A DNA stretch of 64,000 nt from an uncultured Dorea sp. (GTDB lineage: Bacteria; Bacillota; Clostridia; Lachnospirales; Lachnospiraceae). The notes under the pieces are model-generated. The model ran no database searches and had not been told where the DNA came from. It saw only the letters and a list, made by a program, of their open reading frames with translations. Position numbers and translations under genes: made by a program. The stretch covers positions 1-64,000 of the forward strand of contig CAJUTH010000013.1 of NCBI GenBank assembly GCA_910589275.1. The letters run 5' to 3'. The stretch's first letter is position 1; each line of letters starts with the position of its first letter. Shown here piece by piece: positions 1 through 7,927 of the stretch.

Positions 1-142
1 GGCGGTTTACTCTCCCTGCAATCGTGATAAACCCCTGCTCCTTCAGCTCGTCATTTAATTTCTTGATGAGTTTATAGGCATAAGGCTTTGATACGGAAAG
101 CTCCTGCGCCACCTCATCCACACGAATAAATTTGTTGTCCAT
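1..142 (-). CDS. Helix-turn-helix (excisionase-like) protein of a mobile element, 3' part cut off
   Basis: The ATG is at 142 and the gene runs off the left edge of the window, leaving 47 codons. The visible protein starts MDNKFIRVDEVAQELSVSKP, a winged HTH of the MerR/excisionase type with a recognition helix around residues 17-32. Small proteins of this kind are common near the ends of integrative conjugative elements in Firmicutes, where they act as excisionase or element regulators. It is divergent from the XRE gene at 319, and both share an intergenic region with repeated operator-like sites. The role is inferred from family and position; the C-terminus cannot be seen. Confidence 0.7.
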   Translation of the reverse strand, partial: MDNKFIRVDEVAQELSVSKPYAYKLIKKLNDELKEQGFITIAGRVNR

Positions 143-162
143 ACAACCTCTCCTTTCTCTTT

Positions 163-281
163 CTAAGCGTTTTTGCTTAATTCATAATACTAAACATTTT
201 TGCTACTGTCAATAGGTTTGCAAGAAAATATTAAACTTTTTTGTTTCGCTTATTCTTGACTTTTTCTAAGCATATATGCTA
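163..281. promoter_or_regulatory. Three operator-like repeats between divergent element genes
   Basis: Three copies of a 16-17 bp motif are present: CTAAGCGTTTTTGCTTA (163-179), CTAAACATTTTTGCTA (190-205) and CTAAGCATATATGCTA (266-281). The first and third are near-perfect inverted repeats (TAAGC...GCTTA; AGCATATATGCT). The third lies inside the -35/-10 spacer of the rightward promoter, where a bound repressor would block RNA polymerase. The likely binder is the XRE protein encoded at 319; this is inference from adjacency. Confidence 0.6.
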
Positions 282-285
282 TACT
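256..285 (+). promoter_or_regulatory. Sigma-A-type promoter for the XRE regulator
   Basis: TTGACT (256-261) and TATACT (280-285) are separated by 18 bp, and the spacer contains an operator-like palindrome. The promoter fires into the XRE gene, consistent with autoregulation. Confidence 0.65.
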
Positions 286-318
286 CCTTATAAACATACG
301 AACAAGGAGTGAAACATT

Positions 319-846
319 ATGGCGATTGGCGAAAGAATACATTTTTTCCGCATCATGCGGGGCATGACACAGAAATACCTTGGTATGCTTGTCGGGTTTC
401 CCGAACGGAGCGCAGACGTGCGTCTGGCACAGTACGAAACAGGCTCTCGTAAGCCAAAAGCAGAGCTTACTGCTGCACTGGCACAGGCTTTGGACGTTGC
501 ACCGCAAGCACTGGACATACCCAACATTGACAGCTACATCGGGCTTATGCACACCTTATTTACCCTAGAGGACATTTACGGTCTTACCGTCAGTGAATCA
601 GACGGTGAAATCTGCTTAAAAGTCAACAAAGACAAAAATAAGGATGCCGCCGAACTGCTGAAAATGCTCTCTGCTTGGAAAGAACAAGCAGACAAGCTCT
701 CTGATGAGGAAATCAGCAGGGAAGATTACGACCAGTGGCGGTACAATTACCCGAAGTTTGACACCGCGCAGCATTGGGCGAAAGTCCCCTCTAATGAATT
801 GAGCAATGCCTTAGTCGAAGCGTTCAAAAACCAGTTAAAAGATTAA
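319..846 (+). CDS. XRE-family transcriptional regulator of the mobile element
   Basis: The protein has 175 residues. The N-terminal ~65 residues form a Cro/CI-type HTH (IGERIHFFRIMRGMTQKYLG followed by QYETGSRKP and LAQALDV). The remaining ~110 residues are an acidic, mostly helical C-terminal region I do not recognise. An AAGGAG site lies just upstream of the ATG. Such regulators are usual at the ends of Lachnospiraceae integrative elements. It probably represses itself and the divergent HTH gene through the repeated palindromes in the 177-bp upstream region. Confidence 0.8.
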   Translation: MAIGERIHFFRIMRGMTQKYLGMLVGFPERSADVRLAQYETGSRKPKAELTAALAQALDVAPQALDIPNIDSYIGLMHTLFTLEDIYGLTVSESDGEICLKVNKDKNKDAAELLKMLSAWKEQADKLSDEEISREDYDQWRYNYPKFDTAQHWAKVPSNELSNALVEAFKNQLKD

Positions 847-863
847 TACATGGAGGTATGCAA

Positions 864-1235
864 ATGAGCCAAATATACAACTTCATAAAAGAATGTGGTA
901 CATTTTTCGTATTAACCTTTAATAATGATTTTCCAGCAGGCAGACCGTTTGGCGCAATTATGGAATACAATAACAACCTATACATTTCCACCTCAGACAC
1001 AAAATCAGTGTATAAACAGCTTGCCAAACATAACAAAATTCAGATAGTCGCACTGAAAAACGGTACACGGGACTGGGTAAGGGTAAGCGGCATAGCAACA
1101 GAATGTGTTGACCCAACCATCAAGAAAAGGATGTTAGAGGAATGTCCTGTATTAACAAAACACTTTTCTTCGGCAGATGCTCCCCATTACAGCCTCTTTC
1201 AAGTTGAAATCGTAAACAGCGAATTTTATTCGTAA
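864..1235 (+). CDS. Pyridoxamine 5'-phosphate oxidase-like flavin-binding protein
   Basis: The protein has 123 residues from the ATG at 864, chosen because GGAGG at 852-856 lies 7 nt upstream; the ATG at 858 is too close. It resembles the split-barrel PNPOx/general-stress family: TFFVLTFNNDFPAGRPFGAI, LYISTSDTKSVYKQLAKHNK, and WVRVSGIATE. These proteins bind FMN or F420-like cofactors and reduce small substrates; the substrate here is unknown. It follows the XRE gene by 17 bp, so it is probably co-transcribed cargo of the element. Confidence 0.75.
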   Translation: MSQIYNFIKECGTFFVLTFNNDFPAGRPFGAIMEYNNNLYISTSDTKSVYKQLAKHNKIQIVALKNGTRDWVRVSGIATECVDPTIKKRMLEECPVLTKHFSSADAPHYSLFQVEIVNSEFYS

Positions 1236-1243
1236 GCGACAAA

Positions 1244-1287
1244 AAACGCCCTTAGCCATGAGTTCCTACCCACAGCTAAGGGCGTTT
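1244..1287. terminator. Bidirectional intrinsic terminator
   Basis: AAACGCCCTTAGC (1244-1256) pairs perfectly with GCTAAGGGCGTTT (1275-1287), a 13-bp stem. On the minus strand it is followed by a run of T (A run 1241-1246 on plus), so it can terminate both the element gene and guaA read-through. Confidence 0.8.
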
Positions 1288-1459
1288 CTAATATGGATTT
1301 ATGCCGGCCGTCCAAACCTCTTGCAAATCATTCCCCCACCAACAAACCACTTGACAGTAAGAATAATCGCACTCAAACGACTGTTATCAATTTGTTATCA
1401 AAAGACCTTTTAAAAGCCCGCAAATCCGCATAAACGCTGGATTCACTAAGCATTTTTGT
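1288..1459. mobile_element. Terminal segment of the integrated element, next to the guaA 3' end
   Basis: No ORF is apparent. It carries a direct repeat TGTTATCAA (1382-1390 and 1393-1401, 11-bp period), like integrase arm-type sites, and a fourth operator-like sequence CTAAGCATTTTTGTTTA (1446-1462) that reaches into the guaA stop codon. The exact attachment core cannot be set because the other end of the element is outside the window. Confidence 0.5.
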
Positions 1460-3004
1460 TTATTCGAACTCGATCGTCCCCGGTGGTTTACTCGTCAGAT
1501 CATACATAACTCGGTTAACTCCCTTCACCTCATTAATAATTCGGCTCATCACCTTCTGCAGCACCGCAAATGGTATCTCCGCTGCCTCTGCAGTCATAAA
1601 ATCCACCGTATTCACTGCCCGCAGCGCCACAGCATAATCATAGGTCCTCTCATCTCCCATAACTCCCACGCTGCGCATATTTGTCAGTCCGGCAAAATAC
1701 TGTCCGATTTTTCCCTCCAGCCCGGCCTTGGCAATCTCTTCCCGGTAAATTGCATCCGCATCCTGAACCATTCTCACCTTCTCCGCGGTCACTTCTCCCA
1801 CAATCCGTATGCCAAGCCCTGGTCCCGGAAATGGCTGACGATATACCAAATTTGCTGGTATCCCCATTTCCAGCCCGGCTTTTCTTACTTCATCTTTGAA
1901 CAAATCCCGAAGCGGCTCTAAAATCTCTTTGAAATCCACATAATCCGGAAGTCCGCCCACATTATGATGGGACTTAATCACTGCGGATTCTCCGCCGAGA
2001 CCGCTCTCTACCACATCGGGATAAATCGTCCCTTGCACAAGAAAATCCACCGCTCCGATTTTCTTCGCTTCTTCCTCAAATACCCGAATAAATTCCTCCC
2101 CGATAATCTTGCGCTTTTCCTCCGGTTCTTCCACCCCCGCAAGCTTCTCATAGAACCTCTCCTGTGCATTTATACGAATAAAATTCAGATCGTAAGGCCC
2201 ATTCTTGCCAAATACCGCCTCCACTTCATCCCCTTCATTTTTCCGGAGCAATCCATGGTCAACAAACACACAGGTAAGCTGGCTGCCAATTGCCTTAGAA
2301 AGCATAACTGCTGCCACCGACGAATCCACGCCGCCGGAGAGGGCGCAGAGGACTTTTCCATTTCCTACCTTCTCGCGAATAGCTTTGATTGAATTATCAA
2401 CAAAGGAATCCATCCTCCAATCCCCTACGCATCCGCAGACGCCTCTTACATAATTATACAGTATCTTACTTCCTTCTTTGGTATGCAGAACCTCCGGATG
2501 AAACTGAATCGCATAGAGTTTTTTCTCCTCACACTCTGCCGCCGCCACCGGGCAGTCTGCCGTATGCGCAATATTACAAAAGCCCGGAGCCATTTTCGAT
2601 ATATAGTCAAAATGACTCATCCAGCAAATAGTTTTTTCCGATACATTTTCAAACAATTCCGATGTCTTATCTACGATAACCTCTGTCTTGCCATATTCAC
2701 GAACCTTTGCCTGTTCTACTTTTCCTCCCAGCACATGCATCATCAATTGCGCTCCATAGCAGAGCCCCAGTACAGGGATCCCCATCTCAAACAACTCCTT
2801 AGAACAAGTTGGCGAATCGGGCTCATAACAACTATTTGGTCCTCCGGTCAGAATAATTCCTTTGGGATTCATCCTCCTAATTTTTTCCAGATCTGTTTTA
2901 TACGAATATATCTCACAGTATACATTACACTCTCGGATACGCCTTGCCACCAATTGGTTATACTGCCCGCCAAAATCAAGAACAATCATCAATTCTCTCT
3001 TCAA
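1460..3004 (-). CDS. guaA: GMP synthase (glutamine-hydrolysing)
   Basis: Converts XMP, glutamine and ATP to GMP in the last step of guanine nucleotide synthesis. The protein has 514 residues, the usual length. The class I glutamine amidotransferase domain comes first (nucleophile Cys82 in GLCYGAQ, His169 and Glu171 in FHPEV). The ATP-pyrophosphatase domain follows, with P-loop SGGVDSS at 223-229, and then the C-terminal dimerisation domain. The start is a TTG at 3004, chosen because AGGAGGAG lies 8 nt upstream; the first in-frame ATG is residue 6. It lies 31 bp downstream of the MATE gene. Its 3' end is the integration target of the element to its left and remains intact. Confidence 0.96.
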   Translation of the reverse strand: MKRELMIVLDFGGQYNQLVARRIRECNVYCEIYSYKTDLEKIRRMNPKGIILTGGPNSCYEPDSPTCSKELFEMGIPVLGLCYGAQLMMHVLGGKVEQAKVREYGKTEVIVDKTSELFENVSEKTICWMSHFDYISKMAPGFCNIAHTADCPVAAAECEEKKLYAIQFHPEVLHTKEGSKILYNYVRGVCGCVGDWRMDSFVDNSIKAIREKVGNGKVLCALSGGVDSSVAAVMLSKAIGSQLTCVFVDHGLLRKNEGDEVEAVFGKNGPYDLNFIRINAQERFYEKLAGVEEPEEKRKIIGEEFIRVFEEEAKKIGAVDFLVQGTIYPDVVESGLGGESAVIKSHHNVGGLPDYVDFKEILEPLRDLFKDEVRKAGLEMGIPANLVYRQPFPGPGLGIRIVGEVTAEKVRMVQDADAIYREEIAKAGLEGKIGQYFAGLTNMRSVGVMGDERTYDYAVALRAVNTVDFMTAEAAEIPFAVLQKVMSRIINEVKGVNRVMYDLTSKPPGTIEFE

Positions 3005-3035
3005 TGACGTAACTCCTCCTTTCGTTTTTTACAAT

Positions 3036-4397
3036 TTATACAATAGCCGCATTTTTCCATTTCCCGCCAAAATAACGGATGCCAAAACACAAACCTCTAA
3101 ACAGCCAGTCTATAATCATAGCCGCCCAGACACCGAACACACCCATTTCCATATATCGTCCCAATATGTAACTAAACAAAATCCGAAATATCCACATGGA
3201 CAATATTGAAATAATCATGCAGGCCCTTGCGTCGCCTGCCGCCCGAAAAGTCGTAGGAAGTGAAAATGCTGCCGGCCAGAAAAATATTGTACAAATCCCA
3301 TGAAAATATATAATCTGCTTTGTTACCTCTGCCGTTATTTCCGACAAATGGTAAGCCCGGATAATCCATGGCAAAACCAGAAATACCAGTCCTACTGAAA
3401 TCATCATGCCTATATGGGTAATCATAAGCAATTTACGGTTATAATATCTTACCTGCTCGTAATCACCTGCACCCACACACCGGGAAATGACTGTAGTAAC
3501 TGCCAGAGTAATTGCCATTCCCGGAAGGCCGGAGAACATTGCAACTACATTTCCTACCGCATTCGCCGCAATCGCATAGGTTCCAAAGGTAGAAATCAGG
3601 CTCAGCACAATAATCTTGCCAAGCTGGAACATACTATTTTCCATTCCGTTTGGAATGCCAATACTCAAAATCCGCTTCACCATAGACCAGTCTAGCTGAT
3701 AACGCAGGGTCCTCTCAATGTGTACCTGACATTCTTTATTTAGAAGCTTCACTGTAATAATCACCGCCGCCACACCACGGGATACCAGAGTCGGAATCGC
3801 TACTCCTTCCGTTCCCCGATGGAACCCGTAAATAAGCAATGCATTTCCGCCCACATTGATTACATTCATAATAATGGATATCCGCATAGAAATCTCTGAA
3901 TTACCCATAGCACGGAAAATAGCCGCACCGCAATTATATAATGCGATAAATGGAATAGACGCTGACACAATCAAAAAATAGATCGCAGCATGCCTCATTA
4001 CCTCACTGTCAATCTGTCCGAACACTCCGTGGAGAATCCAGTATTTTCCTATGTATACGCCCGCTGTAATAACTATTGCACAGAGTGTAATGAACCAAAC
4101 CATCTGCATTGCCGATTCACAGGCTTTCCGTTGATCCTTTTGCCCCAGATACTGCCCCGTAACTACCGCTCCTCCAGTTGCTAATGCCGAAAATATCTGA
4201 ATTACAAGAATCATAACCTGATCCACCAGCGACACGCCGGAAACGGCAGCTTCTCCTACGCTTGCAATCATAATGCTGTCCGCCATTCCCACCAAAATCG
4301 CCAGAAGCTGTTCAATCACCAGCGGAACAATCAGCGCTGTCAATGCACGATTATCAAACAGGTAACCGCTCCTATCAATTTTAACTCTTGTTTTCAC
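3036..4397 (-). CDS. MATE-family multidrug/cation antiporter
   Basis: An integral membrane protein with about 12 hydrophobic segments and the MATE fold: an N-terminal repeat starting near ALIVPLVIEQLLAILVGMAD and a second repeat near ILSIGIPNGMENSMFQLGKI. Members export drugs or metabolites in exchange for Na+ or H+; the substrate is unknown. I chose a GTG start at 4397 because AGAAGGGA lies upstream; an ATG at 4421 has no visible ribosome binding site. Just 31 bp separate it from guaA, so the two may share a transcript. Confidence 0.88.
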   Translation of the reverse strand: MKTRVKIDRSGYLFDNRALTALIVPLVIEQLLAILVGMADSIMIASVGEAAVSGVSLVDQVMILVIQIFSALATGGAVVTGQYLGQKDQRKACESAMQMVWFITLCAIVITAGVYIGKYWILHGVFGQIDSEVMRHAAIYFLIVSASIPFIALYNCGAAIFRAMGNSEISMRISIIMNVINVGGNALLIYGFHRGTEGVAIPTLVSRGVAAVIITVKLLNKECQVHIERTLRYQLDWSMVKRILSIGIPNGMENSMFQLGKIIVLSLISTFGTYAIAANAVGNVVAMFSGLPGMAITLAVTTVISRCVGAGDYEQVRYYNRKLLMITHIGMMISVGLVFLVLPWIIRAYHLSEITAEVTKQIIYFHGICTIFFWPAAFSLPTTFRAAGDARACMIISILSMWIFRILFSYILGRYMEMGVFGVWAAMIIDWLFRGLCFGIRYFGGKWKNAAIV

Positions 4398-4473
4398 TTG
4401 GATGACTTCCCTTCTAACCATCCATTATAGGTCGGTCATTCAAAAGAATCAAGAGTCATTTTTCTAATTAAAT

Positions 4474-5139
4474 TTATGACAGCGCCATTCTCTTTACCTG
4501 ATTCAGAGCCCTTGTAACTGCCGGTACTGATATAATAACTATGGTAATCAAACCCTCCGCAAACAGGAAGCTGTAATTGTAAACAATTGGATATACACTC
4601 TTCAATGACTGCGGAAAACTTTCCGGCATATAACTCATCCAATAGAGATAGCCTCCAAGAGCATGAAAAGCTCCTCGCGCTAATACCGCCGCAATATAGC
4701 CCTTTATTAGCCCTCGCGGACTCTTAGCAAACACTCCCGCAATGCCAAGAGCGGCAAATGCCAGAAAATAATCACAGCATACCTGAAAGAACGATAACAC
4801 AAAAGGTTCCTGAATAAACTGCAGAATACTGTATGCAAGTCCAACGGAAATTCCAGCCTTAACTCCATACCAGTTCGCTATCAGCACAATAAAAAGCATG
4901 CTGCAGAGAGTTACACTTCCGCCCCACGGCATCTCAAATATTTTGATATAAGATGTCACAAATCCCAGCGCCATTGCAATTCCGCAAAACACAAGCTGTT
5001 TTGTAGATATTTTCTTTTTTTCCGAACTTTTGCCTGCAAAAAGAAGCGCCATGATAAATAATATGATTCCTGCCGCAATACACACAATATATCCTGCTTC
5101 CGTCAGCCCTCCTTCCCCCGTTACCAAAAATTTAAACAT
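4474..5139 (-). CDS. thiT: Thiamine ECF transporter S component (ThiT-like), TPP-regulated
   Basis: The protein has 221 residues from the ATG at 5139 (AAGGAGG 7-8 nt upstream); a longer in-frame ORF runs back into the riboswitch and is not real. It has six or so membrane segments with the ECF S-component pattern: LVFCGIAMALGFVTSYIKIF, followed by MPWGGSVTLCSMLFIVLIA. It would bind thiamine and work with a shared EcfAA'T module encoded elsewhere. The first ~40 residues carry an additional hydrophobic helix before the core. The TPP riboswitch directly upstream supports thiamine or a thiamine precursor as the ligand. Confidence 0.85.
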   Translation of the reverse strand: MFKFLVTGEGGLTEAGYIVCIAAGIILFIMALLFAGKSSEKKKISTKQLVFCGIAMALGFVTSYIKIFEMPWGGSVTLCSMLFIVLIANWYGVKAGISVGLAYSILQFIQEPFVLSFFQVCCDYFLAFAALGIAGVFAKSPRGLIKGYIAAVLARGAFHALGGYLYWMSYMPESFPQSLKSVYPIVYNYSFLFAEGLITIVIISVPAVTRALNQVKRMALS

Positions 5140-5148
5140 AAAAATAAC

Positions 5149-5290
5149 CTCCTTCATCTTCGATTGAAGACAAAGGAGATTCCAAAATCCCTCATTATGC
5201 ATCCCTACGCTGGTATTATCCAAATCAGGTACTCGGTCTGGGCGGTATCAGCCCACTCTCAGCCTGCTTCCATACAAGCTCCCTTGTCAT
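5149..5290 (-). promoter_or_regulatory. TPP riboswitch with a ribosome-binding-site sequestering hairpin
   Basis: On the minus strand the aptamer (about 5290-5201) shows the thi-box signatures CTGAGAG, CTGATACCGCCCAGACC, ACCTGATTTGGATAATACCA and GCGTAGGGA. Downstream, CTCCTT...CTTC...GAAG...AAGGAG (5178-5149) forms a hairpin that hides the thiT ribosome binding site. The segment CTCCTTTGTC (5178-5169) can instead pair with GACAAGGGAG (5288-5279) at the 5' edge of the aptamer. The two pairings exclude each other, which points to translational control: off with TPP, on without. Confidence 0.93.
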
Positions 5291-5398
5291 CAATCTTATT
5301 CAATTTTACAAACTTATATTAATAAAAAAGTCTAATAATGTCAAGCAAAATAAACCGCCACTTTTTCCACCGCCTTCGCATTTTATTATTTCAGCTAT

Positions 5399-5653
5399 TT
5401 ATACATGCTGGTGAAGATATTTTTCTTTTGTAGCAAGTCCACCCCGGATATGACGTTCAGACTTATTTACGTCAAGTACTTTACGGGCCTCTGCTGCCAG
5501 CGACGGATTGATAATCAGGAGCCGGTCTGTTACATCCTTATGTATGGTACTCTTACTAACCCCAAATGCCTTCGCCGTCTGTCTCACCGTTGCCTTATGT
5601 TCAATAATATAATATGCAATCTCTACTGCCCGCTCCTCAATATAATCTTTCAT
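5399..5653 (-). CDS. spoIIID: Sporulation transcription factor SpoIIID
   Basis: The protein has 84 residues from the ATG at 5653 (AGGGGA upstream). It begins MKDYIEERAVEIAYYIIEHK and contains the HTH TVRQTAKAFGVSKSTIHKDV, followed by a basic C-terminal region, matching SpoIIID. In sporulating Firmicutes it is a mother-cell regulator that modulates sigma-E and sigma-K genes. It is monocistronic here, between the thiT leader and an unrelated gene. Together with spoVG, yabP/Q, spoIIE and a CotS-like gene it supports a spore-forming host. Confidence 0.95.
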   Translation of the reverse strand: MKDYIEERAVEIAYYIIEHKATVRQTAKAFGVSKSTIHKDVTDRLLIINPSLAAEARKVLDVNKSERHIRGGLATKEKYLHQHV

Positions 5654-5816
5654 ACAAATCCCCTGCACTCATTGTTTTTACAATGTATGCAAGGTTATGT
5701 TTTCTTATTCCCGTCAAATGACAAATAAATATATCATATTGCAGCGTCGGTATGCAAAGAAGATATGTATCCAAAATCACGGTAAAAAAGAACCTTTTCT
5801 TTTTCAACTCTTACAT

Positions 5817-6707
5817 CTATCCTTCTATGCCTGTGTCTGTCAGCATTCCATCAGCCGTTCCGTAAACTACAATCCAATGCCCGGCAAACATGTCGTCATC
5901 ATTATATACCGCTTCAAAATCTCCCTCTTTATCTATAGAGAACGATGGGCTTCCAATCCTTTCTGCAAATTCCTCCTTCTTGATAACTGGAGTTTCCTCT
6001 TCTTCCCTCCAGTCGTTTGCAAGCTCTGTCAATTCTCCTGCCGCATATTCCCGAAGCTTTCTATCCCATTTTACAGGATCTGACGTCAGCATATGCAATG
6101 TTTTCAACGCAAGATTCGCCGTATCCTCATCCTTATCCTTTTCAAGCGACACATTTTCCATACTTCCCATCCAATCGATCTGGCCTTCAAATTGATTATA
6201 TTTCCTATCAAGCTTAAACTCTCCCAAGCTGTCTTTGATAGAAACCGGCTTTAGATATTCGGTACGGATTCTCTCAAGCTGCGGCTCCTTCACTTCTCTT
6301 TTTAGAACTTTCACAACATAATACCAATTTTTAACAGGCTGGCCTATAGGATTTAATATACCCGGCTTCATTTTTCTAACCAAAACCTTGTAAATCCCAT
6401 AATTCTTAAACTTATGAATATAATCATCAGAAGATCTGTGTATCACCCAGCACAAGATGCCCTTCTCATGAACCGCCTTTCCACTTTCCTTGTCAATATA
6501 TGCCAAAAAAGGAACAGCCGGAAAAAGATAATCTCCCCGAACCGCGCCTCCTCTTGTAAATTCTTTAATCAGCACCGTCAGCTCCTGCTCTTTTTCCTCA
6601 TACTCTTCAAAAAACTGCACGGCCGGGTCTGCTGCGTCCCCCTTACCGTTTTTAGAAAACTCTTTTCCTTTTTTTCCGTTTCCAAATAAATTCTTCAATT
6701 TCCACAT
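5817..6707 (-). CDS. DUF2262 domain protein of unknown function
   Basis: The protein has 296 residues; the start at 6707 has GGAGGGGG upstream. There is no signal peptide or membrane segment. Residues 1-40 are lysine-rich and probably disordered. The middle (about 60-150) is a beta-rich region containing YKVLVRKMKPG. The C-terminal half (about 165-285) resembles DUF2262: LGEFKLDRKYNQFEGQIDW, an ALKTLHMLTSDPVKWDRKLR helix, and ELANDW. DUF2262 occurs in standalone proteins of Firmicutes and sometimes near immunity or tail genes; no reaction is known. Neighbours (spoIIID, tRNA-Asn) give no clue. Confidence 0.6.
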   Translation of the reverse strand: MWKLKNLFGNGKKGKEFSKNGKGDAADPAVQFFEEYEEKEQELTVLIKEFTRGGAVRGDYLFPAVPFLAYIDKESGKAVHEKGILCWVIHRSSDDYIHKFKNYGIYKVLVRKMKPGILNPIGQPVKNWYYVVKVLKREVKEPQLERIRTEYLKPVSIKDSLGEFKLDRKYNQFEGQIDWMGSMENVSLEKDKDEDTANLALKTLHMLTSDPVKWDRKLREYAAGELTELANDWREEEETPVIKKEEFAERIGSPSFSIDKEGDFEAVYNDDDMFAGHWIVVYGTADGMLTDTGIEG

Positions 6708-6759
6708 AAAATCCCCCTCCTAAATGCATGCTGTCAATGAAACGCACCCGTCTTACACA

Positions 6760-6810
6760 GCTTCAAAAAGACCCGTAAACATACAACATGCCTACGGGTC
6801 TTTTTGAAGC
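6760..6810. terminator. Strong bidirectional terminator after tRNA-Asn
   Basis: An 18-bp perfect stem (6760-6777 with 6793-6810) containing AAAAAGACCCGTA/TACGGGTCTTTTT has a 15-nt loop. Its outer base pair uses the last nucleotide of the tRNA gene. The built-in T run serves the minus-strand tRNA transcript. Confidence 0.85.
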
Positions 6811-6881
6811 TCCCCGAGTTGGGCTCGAACCAACAACCCCACGGTTAACAGCCGTGTGCTCTACCATTGAGCTATCGAGGA
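6810..6881 (-). tRNA. tRNA-Asn (anticodon GTT)
   Basis: The 72-nt cloverleaf can be written out. The 7-bp acceptor pairs TCCTCGA with TCGGGGA; the D arm is GCTC/GAGC. The anticodon arm CACGG-CTGTTAA-CCGTG has anticodon GTT, and the T arm is GTTGG-TTCGAGC-CCAAC. The discriminator base is G. CCA is not encoded. Confidence 0.95.
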
Positions 6882-6907
6882 ATAGGTGTTCTCCACACCA
6901 CTTATTC

Positions 6908-6936
6908 AGTATACCTCTTTGCAATAAATTCTGCAA
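6908..6936 (-). promoter_or_regulatory. Promoter of the tRNA-Asn gene
   Basis: On the minus strand, TTGCAG (6936-6931) and TATACT (6913-6908) lie 17 bp apart, about 27 bp upstream of the tRNA 5' end. Confidence 0.6.
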
Positions 6937-6996
6937 GTGGTTTTCTTTATAATTTAATATTTTTTTTCGTATTTTTCGCCGTATTTTGCCAAATTA

Positions 6997-7917
6997 CTAC
7001 ATCCGGAGCGTTGTTGCAAGCTTCATAATCGGGTTATATTCATATATTACCGATAATATACTATTTGCTTGAATCATTTCAAACATCTCTTTCCCGATTT
7101 CGGTCGTATACAGCAGCGTAATAAAAACAAAGGCAACCCACACAATAATCAACACGCCGACTACGCCCAGAACTCCCCCCGCAAGCCGATTTACGAACCC
7201 AAATACAGGAAGGTCTGCGATAACATTCAGCGAAAAAATAATTGCCCGCAAAACAATTGTAACTACAACAAGCGTCAAAATAAAAGCCACAATATTTACA
7301 ACAAGCTTTGATATATATTTCGCAATATAGGATGCAAAGCTATCAGCTCCCAGCTTATCATATATTTTGCTATTGTTATTAGTGAGAAGAAGATTCTTAA
7401 ACACCTGAGGAATATCTGCGCCTTCAATCGCCGCGATCTGCATGTCCCGCGGAATCTCAGCGCTTTCAACAGCTTCCGCCGCTTGTTGCTGCATATTATT
7501 CAAACCGTCAAGTATATTTTTAGAAATCCCTTTATCTGCAAGGTCGCTGCTGCTTATTTTCCCATTCGCGATATCCTCCACGGTAATCCCAAGGGCTCCG
7601 AGCTGCTCTTCTCCAATCCCCGCCGCGCCCAATGCATTACGGACTGCCGATACATTTCCAGAACCGATGCCCACCTGTTCTGCTGCAGCATCTGTCACCA
7701 TCCCGCTAATCATGGATTCAATCTTTGTCTCCGCCACCTCCTGAAGAGGAGTCACCGCCGTAATCCCTTTACACACATACGGCGTCAGAAAAAACACAAG
7801 GAGAAAAGTCACCAGTGTTGCAAGAAGTGACACTGCTATCTTCACCGCTCCCCTTATAATACCGACAATGAATCCAATTAAAAAGCTGATTCCGATAATA
7901 TATAATAACCAGTTCAT
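6997..7917 (-). CDS. CvpA-family membrane protein
   Basis: The protein has 306 residues, longer than the ~160-180 of a minimal CvpA. The first two membrane helices (residues 1-50) match CvpA (YIIGISFLIGFIVGIIRGAVK). A long soluble, Ala/Gly-rich loop follows (about 60-195), then two or three further helices (AFILTLVVVTIVLRAIIFSL; RLAGGVLGVVGVLIIVWVAF). CvpA homologues are linked to colicin V export and envelope stress; the mechanism is unclear. RBS AAGGAG lies upstream, and the start is 10 bp after the DUF5711 stop, so the two are an operon. Confidence 0.8.
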   Translation of the reverse strand: MNWLLYIIGISFLIGFIVGIIRGAVKIAVSLLATLVTFLLVFFLTPYVCKGITAVTPLQEVAETKIESMISGMVTDAAAEQVGIGSGNVSAVRNALGAAGIGEEQLGALGITVEDIANGKISSSDLADKGISKNILDGLNNMQQQAAEAVESAEIPRDMQIAAIEGADIPQVFKNLLLTNNNSKIYDKLGADSFASYIAKYISKLVVNIVAFILTLVVVTIVLRAIIFSLNVIADLPVFGFVNRLAGGVLGVVGVLIIVWVAFVFITLLYTTEIGKEMFEMIQANSILSVIYEYNPIMKLATTLRM

Positions 7918-7927
7918 ACATTTCTCC

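Noticed and set aside
5140..5223. N-terminal extension of ThiT starting at 5223
   Set aside because: It would lie inside the TPP aptamer and lacks a start signal; ATG 5139 has AAGGAGG.
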